Shown one piece after another: positions 1-7,662 of a DNA stretch of 32,345 nt (within the stretch, counting starts at the first letter, position 1; each line of letters starts with the position of its first letter). Position numbers and translations under genes: made by a program. The stretch lies in assembly GCA_030524785.1 (NCBI GenBank), contig JAUNFZ010000031.1, positions 1 to 32,345 on the forward strand, given 5' to 3'. The notes below the pieces were generated by a model that saw only the letters and a list, made by a program, of their open reading frames with translations, had not been told where the DNA came from and searched no databases. The stretch comes from Eubacteriales bacterium. GTDB taxonomy: Bacteria > Bacillota > Clostridia > Lachnospirales > Lachnospiraceae.

Positions 1-66
1 GGAATTGGAAGTACTGCAGTAGAACAGATTGCTGCGGATCTTTCACAGGACGAAAAAACTTCTTGA
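1..66 (+). CDS. C-terminal fragment of an unidentified gene
   Basis: The first 66 bases read open in frame 1 and end with TGA, giving 21 residues that finish in ...LSQDEKTS. The fragment is too short to assign. The -35 box of the next gene overlaps its stop codon, so this gene ends exactly where the PadR promoter begins. It may also be chance reading frame, but the tight junction is typical of a real gene end. Confidence 0.4.
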   Translation, partial: GIGSTAVEQIAADLSQDEKTS

Positions 67-91
67 CATATATAGACCATCTATATATACT
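63..91 (+). promoter_or_regulatory. Sigma-A type promoter of the padR operon
   Basis: TTGACA (63-68, perfect consensus) is followed by a 17-base spacer and TATACT (86-91). Transcription would start near base 98, inside the second operator palindrome. The promoter lies directly upstream of the PadR gene and probably also serves the SEDS-like gene behind it. Confidence 0.75.
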
Positions 92-114
92 GGATATATA
101 GATGGTCTATATAT
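68..114. promoter_or_regulatory. Tandem palindromic operator, probable PadR autoregulation site
   Basis: Two 21-bp palindromes (68-88 and 94-114) each consist of half-sites ATATATAGA and TCTATATAT around a 3-base centre, CCA in the first and TGG in the second. Because each is self-complementary apart from its centre, the pair also forms one perfect 21-bp inverted repeat with a 5-base loop. Their centres are 26 bp apart. The first covers the spacer and part of the -10 box; the second covers the predicted start of transcription. PadR repressors bind AT-rich dyads and commonly repress their own operon, so occupancy by PadR is a strong inference. Confidence 0.7.
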
Positions 115-149
115 ATGCGCGAAAAGCCAATCACAAAGGAGGGAATATT

Positions 150-503
150 ATGGCGGTTGATAAAAGACTTTCTTCCGGCAGTACCGCAATGCTTCTTCTG
201 AAGCTTTTGTCGGAAAAGGATATGTATGGATACGAGATCATTGAGACTCTGCGCAAGCGGTCGCAGAATGTGTTTGAGATGAAGGCCGGCACGCTGTATC
301 CGCTGCTTCACGGCCTGGAGGAAAAGGGAATGTTGACGGTGTACGAGCAGGAGATTTCCGGTAAGGTACGAAAATACTATCATCTTACAGGAACGGGCAG
401 AAAAGCATTGCTGCAGCAGCAGGAGGAGTGGCAGCGCTATGCAAAAGCGGTATCCGAAGTGCTGGGCGTTGGCCCTCGGGTGGAAACGTCCCTCAGTCTA
501 TAG
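150..503 (+). CDS. PadR family transcriptional regulator
   Basis: A 117-residue winged-helix repressor of the short PadR type. The hallmark region MYGYEIIETL (N-terminal helix) is followed by the recognition part FEMKAGTLYPLLHGLEEKG and the wing GKVRKYYHLTGTGRKAL; a short C-terminal helix ends the protein. The ATG at 150 is chosen because AAAGGAGGG lies 6-7 bases upstream; an open frame extends back to 102 but has no ribosome binding site and would lie in the operator. The gene sits behind a perfect promoter with a double palindrome, implying self-repression. It is followed after 61 bp by a membrane protein whose N-terminus resembles the helical signalling domain often encoded beside PadR genes, so the two are probably a regulatory pair. 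The inducing signal is unknown. Confidence 0.93.
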   Translation: MAVDKRLSSGSTAMLLLKLLSEKDMYGYEIIETLRKRSQNVFEMKAGTLYPLLHGLEEKGMLTVYEQEISGKVRKYYHLTGTGRKALLQQQEEWQRYAKAVSEVLGVGPRVETSLSL

Positions 504-564
504 ATGTGAGAATGATTTTGGAATGGTCTGAACGTAAACTGTAAGGAGAAAGGAAGGGGTATCG

Positions 565-1857
565 ATGAAAAAAGAGGAGTATTTGGAGCGGCTGACAGAA
601 CAGATTCGCTGCCGGAAGGCCAGAGAGCCTGTGCGGCGGGAAATCTGCCAGCATATCGAGGAGCAGACAGCCTCTTACATGGAGGAAGGGATGTCCGGGG
701 AAGAAGCCGAGGCTGCCGCTGTAAGGGATATGGGCGATCCGGAGAAAACGGGCATAGCTCTGGATAAAATCCACCGTCCGCAGATGGCCTGGAGACTGAT
801 TGTGCTGATTGGAATCCTGGGCCTGGCAGGTATTGCGGTATCCTCCGAAATACTTTTTGCACAGGAGGCAATCGGCGCGGGCGGCACGTTTGTGATTCGT
901 CAGGGTGTGTATTTTGTGCTGAGCTTTTTGGCTATGATCGGGATATGCTACTGCGATTACAGCAGAATAGCTGCCCGGGCAAAAGGAATTTATCTGTGTA
1001 TGGCGCTGCTTCTTGGAGTACTGCTTCCGAGGTATGGGCTGGAATTAAACGGCAGCATCCGCTGGATTAACCTGGGAGGAATTGCCGTGAATTTGCTGGC
1101 GTTTGCTTTTTGGCTGGCGCCTTTGTACGGAGCGGTTTTATATACTTATAAAGGACAGGGCTATCAGGCGCTGGCAAAAGGGATTCTCTGGATGGTTCCG
1201 GGACTTTGGGGCGCATATACCGCGCCCAGTATGAGTACGGCGGTCGTACTGTTTCTGACCTTTGCCGTTCTTTTGTCGGCGGCGGTGTTTAAAAAGTGGT
1301 TTCAGGTTTCCAGAAAAAGGACGTTGGGAATTTTGTGGGGCACAATCCTGACAGCGCCGGCGGCTGTCTGCTTCTACGTACTTAAATTTGGGGCAGGGTA
1401 TCAGGCGGAACGCCTCCGGGCGGTATTTGACCCTGCCTCTATGGGCGGCCCGGCCCGCATGATTCGCGAACTTTTGAAAAGCAGCCGTTTTATCGGCGGC
1501 GGGGTGCTGAATGGAGAGATTGGATATATCGATTACTCAGAGTATGCGCTGACGTATCTGATTGCATATTATGGAATTTTGGCCGGAATTTTGCTGACGG
1601 CGCTGATTGCGTGGCTGTTCTGGCGCTTTATGAAGATTTCCCTGAAACAGAAAAACCAGCTTGGAATGATGATGGGCATCGGATGCTCGGCGGCCCTCCT
1701 GCTGCAGTTCGGATTATTTTTGTGCAATAATCTTGGCTTTGGAATGATGGGCGTTTCCTGCCCCTTCTTTTCATACGGCTGCGGTGAAATGATGTCCTCT
1801 TTTATGATGTTCGGACTGCTTCTTAGTATATACAGATATGAGAAGGTACTGGCCTGA
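565..1857 (+). CDS. Membrane protein: PadR-associated helical domain fused to a divergent SEDS (FtsW/RodA/SpoVE) body
   Basis: A 430-residue protein. Residues 1-70 are a charged helical segment (MKKEEYLERL..., ...GDPEKTGIALDKIH) resembling the DUF1700/HAAS-type domain commonly found next to PadR regulators. The rest contains about ten hydrophobic segments and recognisable SEDS landmarks: GSIRWINLGG (about 163-172), SRFIGGGVLNGEIGY, and CPFFSYGCGEMMSSF (399-413), matching the PF-SYGG motif of FtsW/RodA. SEDS proteins polymerise glycan strands from lipid II. Here several conserved positions differ: the QPSE segment is absent and the catalytic Asp of the canonical DFIF motif aligns with Glu326. 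It may therefore be a divergent polymerase, a sensor or a non-catalytic relative. It is preceded by an AAGGAG-type site and probably co-transcribed with padR. Confidence 0.8.
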   Translation: MKKEEYLERLTEQIRCRKAREPVRREICQHIEEQTASYMEEGMSGEEAEAAAVRDMGDPEKTGIALDKIHRPQMAWRLIVLIGILGLAGIAVSSEILFAQEAIGAGGTFVIRQGVYFVLSFLAMIGICYCDYSRIAARAKGIYLCMALLLGVLLPRYGLELNGSIRWINLGGIAVNLLAFAFWLAPLYGAVLYTYKGQGYQALAKGILWMVPGLWGAYTAPSMSTAVVLFLTFAVLLSAAVFKKWFQVSRKRTLGILWGTILTAPAAVCFYVLKFGAGYQAERLRAVFDPASMGGPARMIRELLKSSRFIGGGVLNGEIGYIDYSEYALTYLIAYYGILAGILLTALIAWLFWRFMKISLKQKNQLGMMMGIGCSAALLLQFGLFLCNNLGFGMMGVSCPFFSYGCGEMMSSFMMFGLLLSIYRYEKVLA

Positions 1858-1869
1858 AGAACTATTCTG

Positions 1870-1878
1870 TGCTATAAT
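1870..1878 (+). promoter_or_regulatory. Candidate extended -10 promoter for ispG
   Basis: TGCTATAAT (1870-1878) is a perfect extended -10 element placed 56 bases before the ispG start. No good -35 box is seen at the expected distance, which is tolerable for an extended -10 promoter. Confidence 0.4.
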
Positions 1879-1933
1879 AAACCATAATGGGTTTGAAAGC
1901 CTGGATTTCAAAGCTGGCGGAGAGGGTGGAAAA

Positions 1934-2989
1934 ATGCACAGAGACCATACGAAAACGGTAAATATCGGCGGACGGGTGATCGGCGGGGGAAATCCTGTTT
2001 TGATTCAGTCCATGACAAATACGAGGACAGAGGACGTGGCAGCTACGGTGGAGCAGATTCAAAGGCTTACGGCGGCGGGATGCGAAATCGTGCGCTGCAC
2101 GGTGCCCACGATAGAGGCGGCAAGAGCTATTGCAGAGATAAAAAAGCAGATTGCAATTCCGCTGGTGGCGGATATTCACTTTGACTATAAGATGGCGCTG
2201 GCGGCCATGGAAAACGGTGCCGATAAAATACGGATTAATCCGGGAAATATCGGCGGTCCTGATCGGGTGAAGGCTGTGGTGGATATGGCAAAGGAGCGCA
2301 ACATTCCTATCCGCGTGGGAGTAAACAGCGGTTCGCTGGAAAAGGAGCTGGTGGAAAAATACCATGGCGTGACGGCCGAGGGACTCGTGGAGAGCGCACT
2401 GGACAAGGTGCATATGATCGAGGAGCAGGGCTACGACAATCTGGTGATCAGCATCAAATCTTCTGATGTGATGATGTGCGTGCGCGCCCATGAACTGATT
2501 GCAGAAAAAACAGAGTATCCCCTCCATGTGGGAATCACGGAGGCGGGCACGCTGCTTTCGGGAAATATTAAATCTGCCATTGGGCTGGGGTTGATTCTGT
2601 CAAAGGGAATTGGGAATACGATCCGCGTTTCCCTTACAGGAGATCCGGCGGAGGAGATCAAGTCGGCAAAACTGATCCTGCGTACTCTGGGACTCAGAAA
2701 AGGCGGGATTGAGGTGGTTTCCTGTCCTACCTGCGGAAGGACGAGCATTGATCTGATCGGCCTGGCAAATCAGGTGGAAAACATGGTGGCTGACATTCCG
2801 CTGGATATCAAGGTGGCCGTGATGGGCTGCGTTGTGAACGGCCCGGGGGAGGCCAGGGAAGCCGATATTGGAATTGCCGGAGGCAAGGGTGAAGGACTGC
2901 TGATTAAAAAGGGCGAGATTGTGCGCAAACTGCCGGAGAGCGAGCTTCTCGGAGCGCTCCGGGAGGAACTGCTGAACTGGGAAAAATAG
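1934..2989 (+). CDS. ispG: 4-hydroxy-3-methylbut-2-enyl diphosphate synthase (flavodoxin)
   Basis: IspG/GcpE, 351 residues, the usual bacterial length. It carries out the penultimate step of the MEP isoprenoid pathway, converting methylerythritol cyclodiphosphate to HMBPP with a [4Fe-4S] cluster. The TIM-barrel part begins with TKTVNIGGRVIGGGNPVLIQSMTNT and includes LVADIHFDYKMAL and KIRINPGNIGG. Cluster ligands are visible as CPTC (Cys264, Cys267) and MGCVVNGPGEA (Cys299). The ATG at 1934 is chosen over upstream in-frame codons because the protein then starts as in other IspG proteins and AGAGGGTGGA lies just before it. polC follows after 14 bases, so the two are probably co-transcribed. Confidence 0.97.
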   Translation: MHRDHTKTVNIGGRVIGGGNPVLIQSMTNTRTEDVAATVEQIQRLTAAGCEIVRCTVPTIEAARAIAEIKKQIAIPLVADIHFDYKMALAAMENGADKIRINPGNIGGPDRVKAVVDMAKERNIPIRVGVNSGSLEKELVEKYHGVTAEGLVESALDKVHMIEEQGYDNLVISIKSSDVMMCVRAHELIAEKTEYPLHVGITEAGTLLSGNIKSAIGLGLILSKGIGNTIRVSLTGDPAEEIKSAKLILRTLGLRKGGIEVVSCPTCGRTSIDLIGLANQVENMVADIPLDIKVAVMGCVVNGPGEAREADIGIAGGKGEGLLIKKGEIVRKLPESELLGALREELLNWEK

Positions 2990-3003
2990 GCAAAGGAGCC
3001 GGA

Positions 3004-6000
3004 ATGGAAAAAGGTTTTGAGGAAGTATTTCCTGAATTAAAAGTCAGTGAGGAATTAAAGGCGTTGTTTGCAAAAGTAACGGTTGCGAAAGTAACCGTTA
3101 CTTCTGCGAAGGATATTTTGCGCGTATATATTATCTGCGATACGTGGATTCACAAGGAGCGCATCTATGAAATGGAGCGGGCAATACACGACCAGTGTTT
3201 TCCCGGCGACGGCATCACGGTAAAGGTCATTGAAAAGTTCCGCCTTTCCGGGCAGTACACCCCGCAGAATTTCTGGCCGCTGTACCGGGACAGTATTTTA
3301 ACGGAGCTGAAAAACTACAGCCGGTATGAATATAATCTGCTGAGAGGGGCACAGTGCGAATTTCTCACAGCGGAGGATATGGTGCTGACGATCGAAAAGT
3401 CTGTCATTTCCAGAGGGAAAGCGGAAGAACTGATTCGTATTCTGGAAAAGATTTTCTGCGAACGCTGCCAGATGTCTTTGAAAATTACGCTGAAGGAGAA
3501 AGAGAGCAACGGCTCTGCAGCCCGCAGAAATGATGAAAAGATGTTGGAGCAGGAGGTGCGGGAGATCGCAAAGCGGGCGGCGGCAGGCGAAGCGGCCGCA
3601 AAAGGGGCGGACGACGATCTCATGGTGGAACCCTCGGGGGCGGGAGAATGGAACGGCCAAAACAGCCAGAACAATGGAAAGACAAAACACACCCAGGGCA
3701 GAGACCAGGCGCCGTCCGGCACCGCAGGTGAAAGGAGCGCTGCAAGGGAGGTAGTCAGGGGCTTTGCAAGAAACGGCGCCAGGGGAGGAAACGGCTTTAG
3801 AGGCGCAAACGGAGGAGAATATAAAAGACCCCTGCGCCAGTCTGATAATCCCGACGTGCTGTACGGCAGAGACTTTGAGGAGGATGCGGTTTCTATCAGC
3901 AGCATTGAGGGCGAGATCGGCGAAGTTGTCATCCGGGGCCAGATCCGCAGCATCGACGTCAGGGAACTGCGCAACGAAAAACGTCTGTTTATTATAGAGG
4001 TGACAGATTTTACCGACACAATTGTGGTGAAGCTGTTTCTTGCGGCAGAGCGGGCGGAGGAACTGTCGGCTTCTCTTAAGAAGGGCGCTTTTGTGAAAAT
4101 CAAGGGCGTGACCAATATAGACCGCTTTGACAGCCAGCTTGGGATCGGTTCTGTGTCCGGGATAAAAAAATCTGCAGATTTCAGGACAGGGCGCATGGAC
4201 ACCTGGCCTGAAAAGCGCGTGGAACTTCATTGCCACACAAAGATGAGTGATATGGACGGCGTTTCCGAGGTAAAGGATATTGTAAAGCAGGCCTATAAGT
4301 GGGGGCAGCCGGCCATTGCGATTACAGACCATGGCGCGGTGCAGGCTTTTCCGGACGCAAATCATGTGATTGAAGACATCGACCGCGCTTACCGTGATGC
4401 GTATAAAGCCGATCATCCAGAGGCGACGAAGGAGGAGCTGAAAAAGATAGCGCATCCCTTTAAGGTAATTTACGGCGTGGAGGGATATCTGGTGGATGAT
4501 CTGCGCCAGATTGTGACAAACTCGAAAAATCAGGATATGCGGGGAACCTGTGTGGTATTCGACCTGGAGACGACGGGATTCAATCCGGTGGACAACCGGA
4601 TTATCGAAATCGGAGCCGTCAAGGTAGAAAACGGAGTGATTACCGGCCGGTTTTCCACCTTTGTAAATCCGAAGACGCCTATTCCCTTCCGCATTGAGCA
4701 GCTGACAGGCATCAGCGATCATATGGTGATGGAGGCGCCGCCCATCGAGGAAATCATGCCGGAATTTATGGAGTTTGTGGGAGACGCAGTGCTGGTGGCC
4801 CACAACGCCTCCTTTGACGTAGGCTTTGTGGAGGAGAATTTAAAGCGCCTGGGGACGCCCCGGGAGTTTACTTATGTGGATACGGTGGCGCTGGGACGTG
4901 TACTTCTGCCTCAGCTGAACCGCTTTAAGCTGGATACGCTGGCCAAAGCCCTTCATGTGCCTCTTTTAAACCATCACCGGGCGGTGGACGACGCGGAGTG
5001 TACCGCGGGTATTTACCTCAAACTTTTGGATATGCTCACAGAGCAGGGAATCAGCCGGTTTGACGAGGTGAATGATCTGGGAAATTCCTCACTGGAGCAG
5101 ATCAGGAAGCTGCCGACTCATCACGTGATCATTCTGGCGAAAAATGATGTGGGCCGCGTGAATCTGTACCGGCTGGTATCTTTTTCGCATCTTCAGTATT
5201 ACAACCGCAGACCGCGTATTCCAAAAAGCGCGCTGAATCAGTACCGGGAAGGGCTGATCGTCGGCTCCGCCTGCGAAGCGGGAGAGGTGTTCCGGGCGGT
5301 TCTGGAGGGAAGGTCGGAGCAGGAGCTTGCCAGACTGGTGAATTTTTATGATTATCTGGAGATACAGCCGATTGGAAATAATGAATTTCTCTTGCGGGAA
5401 GATCATGATGGGATTCAGACAAGGGAGGATCTGCAGGAATTAAACCGCAGAATTGTAAAGCTGGGAGAGCAGTTCCACAAGCCGGTGGTTGCCACCTGTG
5501 ACGTACATTTTCTAAACCCCGAGGATGAGATTTACCGCCGGATTATCATGGCGGGCAAGGGATTTAAGGATGCGGACCAGCAGGCTCCTCTGTTCCTTCG
5601 CACTACGGAGGAAATGCTGAAGGAATTTTCCTATCTTGGAAGCGATAAGGCGAGGGAAGTCGTTATTGAAAACACAAATAAAATTGCGGATATGTGCGAA
5701 AAAATTTCGCCGGTTCGCCCGGATAAGTGTCCGCCGGTCATTCCGGACTCCGATAAGACGCTGCGGGATATCTGCTATACCAGAGCCCATGAAATCTACG
5801 GGGAAAACCTTCCGCCTATCGTTACGGAACGGCTGGAGCGCGAGTTAAACTCGATCATATCAAACGGCTTTGCCGTGATGTATATTATTGCCCAGAAGCT
5901 GGTGTGGAAGTCCAACGAGGACGGTTATCTGGTGGGCTCCCGCGGGTCCGTGGGTTCCTCCTTTGTAGCCACGATGGCGGGAATTACGGAAGTAAATCCG

Positions 6001-7620
6001 TTAAGCCCTCACTATTACTGTGAGGACTGCCATTATTACGATTTTGAATCTGAGGAAGTAAAGGCCTATTCGGGCCGGGCGGGATGCGACATGCCGGATA
6101 AGCACTGCCCCGTCTGCGGGGCGCCTTTGCGCAAGGAGGGATTTGACATTCCCTTTGAGACTTTCCTTGGATTTAAAGGAAATAAAGAGCCGGATATAGA
6201 CTTAAACTTTTCGGGGGATTACCAGGGCAACGCCCACCGGTACACGGAGGTAATCTTCGGGGAAGGCCATACTTTCCGGGCGGGAACCATCGGTACACTG
6301 GCGGACAAAACGGCCTTTGGCTATGTAAAAAATTATTTTGAGGAACATAAACAGAGAAAAAGGATTTGTGAGATCAACCGGATTGTAGAAGGCTGCGTGG
6401 GGGTGCGCCGTACCACCGGCCAGCATCCCGGCGGCATTATCGTGCTGCCCCATGGGGAGGAAATTTATTCTTTCACGCCGATACAGCACCCGGCCAACGA
6501 TACGGAGACAGATATCATAACGACGCACTTTGATTATCATTCCATTGATCACAATCTGCTGAAACTCGATATTCTCGGCCATGATGATCCGACCATGATC
6601 CGTATGCTGGAGGATCTGACAGGCTTGAATGCAAGGGATATTCCTCTGGACGATAAGAGCGTTATGTCTCTCTTTCAGAGTACGGAGGCCCTGGGCGTCA
6701 CCCCGGAGGAAATCCAGGGCTGTCCGCTGGGTTGCCTGGGAGTGCCGGAGTTCGGCACGGAATTTGTCATTCAGATGCTTCAGGACACAAAGCCCCAGAG
6801 CTTTTCGGATCTGGTGCGTATTTCGGGACTGTCCCATGGCACGGACGTGTGGCTGGGCAATGCCCAGACGCTGATCCAGGAGGGAAAAGCAACGATTTCC
6901 ACAGCCATCTGTACCCGTGACGATATCATGACGTATCTGATCCGTATGGGGCTGGAGAGCGAGCTGTCCTTTACCATTATGGAGAGCGTGCGCAAAGGCA
7001 AGGGCTTAAAACCGGAATGGGAGGAAGAAATGCGCGGACATCAGGTGCCCGAATGGTATATCTGGTCCTGCAAGAAGATAAAATACATGTTCCCCAAGGC
7101 CCATGCGGCAGCCTATGTTATGATGGCGTACCGCATCGCTTACTGCAAGGTATATTATCCGCTGGCCTATTATGCGGCGTATTTCAGCATCCGTGCCTCG
7201 GCCTTCAACTATGAGCTGATGTGCCAGGGTCACGAGCGGCTACTGATTTATATGAACGATTACAAAAAGAATTATGATAAGCTGACGAAGAAAGAACAGG
7301 ATACCTATAAGGATATGAAAAGCGTGCAGGAGATGTATGCACGGGGATTTGAATTTGTGCCGATTGACATCAATACGGCAAAGGCAAACCGTTTTCAGAT
7401 CATCGACGGCAAGCTGATGCCTTCCCTGAACACCATCGACGGCATGGGCGACAAGGCTGCGGAGGCCGTGGTGGAGGCCATCAAGGACGGCCCGTTTTTG
7501 TCGAAGGACGACTTCTGGCAGCGGACCAAGGTTTCCAAGAGCGTGATCGATACCATGGGTGATCTGGGGCTTCTGGGCGATCTGCCGGAGTCGAATCAGC
7601 TTTCTCTATTTGATTTTTAG
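3004..7620 (+). CDS. polC: DNA polymerase III, PolC-type alpha subunit with proofreading exonuclease
   Basis: The main replicative polymerase of Firmicutes, 1538 residues against roughly 1440 in Bacillus. Order of domains: N-terminal domain (1-165); a low-complexity linker (about 170-290) that accounts for the extra length and has a Gly/Arg-rich stretch near 255-275; OB domain (about 307-385, GEVVIRGQIRSID); PHP domain (from about 406, ELHCHTKMSDMDG and AITDHG); DEDDh exonuclease inserted in PHP (from about 517, VVFDLETTGFNP, then LVAHNASFD and HHRAVDDAECT); and the C-family polymerase core with GSRGSVGSSF (about 978), a cysteine-rich zinc element (CEDC and CPVCG, about 1006-1039) and catalytic PDIDLNFSGDYQ (about 1063). 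It starts 14 bases after ispG behind CAAAGGAG. Confidence 0.98.
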   Translation: MEKGFEEVFPELKVSEELKALFAKVTVAKVTVTSAKDILRVYIICDTWIHKERIYEMERAIHDQCFPGDGITVKVIEKFRLSGQYTPQNFWPLYRDSILTELKNYSRYEYNLLRGAQCEFLTAEDMVLTIEKSVISRGKAEELIRILEKIFCERCQMSLKITLKEKESNGSAARRNDEKMLEQEVREIAKRAAAGEAAAKGADDDLMVEPSGAGEWNGQNSQNNGKTKHTQGRDQAPSGTAGERSAAREVVRGFARNGARGGNGFRGANGGEYKRPLRQSDNPDVLYGRDFEEDAVSISSIEGEIGEVVIRGQIRSIDVRELRNEKRLFIIEVTDFTDTIVVKLFLAAERAEELSASLKKGAFVKIKGVTNIDRFDSQLGIGSVSGIKKSADFRTGRMDTWPEKRVELHCHTKMSDMDGVSEVKDIVKQAYKWGQPAIAITDHGAVQAFPDANHVIEDIDRAYRDAYKADHPEATKEELKKIAHPFKVIYGVEGYLVDDLRQIVTNSKNQDMRGTCVVFDLETTGFNPVDNRIIEIGAVKVENGVITGRFSTFVNPKTPIPFRIEQLTGISDHMVMEAPPIEEIMPEFMEFVGDAVLVAHNASFDVGFVEENLKRLGTPREFTYVDTVALGRVLLPQLNRFKLDTLAKALHVPLLNHHRAVDDAECTAGIYLKLLDMLTEQGISRFDEVNDLGNSSLEQIRKLPTHHVIILAKNDVGRVNLYRLVSFSHLQYYNRRPRIPKSALNQYREGLIVGSACEAGEVFRAVLEGRSEQELARLVNFYDYLEIQPIGNNEFLLREDHDGIQTREDLQELNRRIVKLGEQFHKPVVATCDVHFLNPEDEIYRRIIMAGKGFKDADQQAPLFLRTTEEMLKEFSYLGSDKAREVVIENTNKIADMCEKISPVRPDKCPPVIPDSDKTLRDICYTRAHEIYGENLPPIVTERLERELNSIISNGFAVMYIIAQKLVWKSNEDGYLVGSRGSVGSSFVATMAGITEVNPLSPHYYCEDCHYYDFESEEVKAYSGRAGCDMPDKHCPVCGAPLRKEGFDIPFETFLGFKGNKEPDIDLNFSGDYQGNAHRYTEVIFGEGHTFRAGTIGTLADKTAFGYVKNYFEEHKQRKRICEINRIVEGCVGVRRTTGQHPGGIIVLPHGEEIYSFTPIQHPANDTETDIITTHFDYHSIDHNLLKLDILGHDDPTMIRMLEDLTGLNARDIPLDDKSVMSLFQSTEALGVTPEEIQGCPLGCLGVPEFGTEFVIQMLQDTKPQSFSDLVRISGLSHGTDVWLGNAQTLIQEGKATISTAICTRDDIMTYLIRMGLESELSFTIMESVRKGKGLKPEWEEEMRGHQVPEWYIWSCKKIKYMFPKAHAAAYVMMAYRIAYCKVYYPLAYYAAYFSIRASAFNYELMCQGHERLLIYMNDYKKNYDKLTKKEQDTYKDMKSVQEMYARGFEFVPIDINTAKANRFQIIDGKLMPSLNTIDGMGDKAAEAVVEAIKDGPFLSKDDFWQRTKVSKSVIDTMGDLGLLGDLPESNQLSLFDF

Positions 7621-7638
7621 AAGGGCAAGTGATATACT
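7610..7638 (+). promoter_or_regulatory. Sigma-A promoter of alaA, overlapping the end of polC
   Basis: TTGATT (7610-7615), a 17-base spacer, and TATACT (7633-7638) with an upstream TG (extended -10). The -35 box lies within the last codons of polC. Start of transcription is predicted near 7645. Confidence 0.6.
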
Positions 7639-7662
7639 ACCGGAAAAGGAGTGGAACGAGCA

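Noticed and set aside
3075-3102. Perfect 10-bp inverted repeat AGTAACGGTT / AACCGTTACT within polC
   Set aside because: It encodes the repeated KVTV..KVTV residues expected at this place in PolC proteins, so codon repetition of a conserved strand is the simpler explanation.
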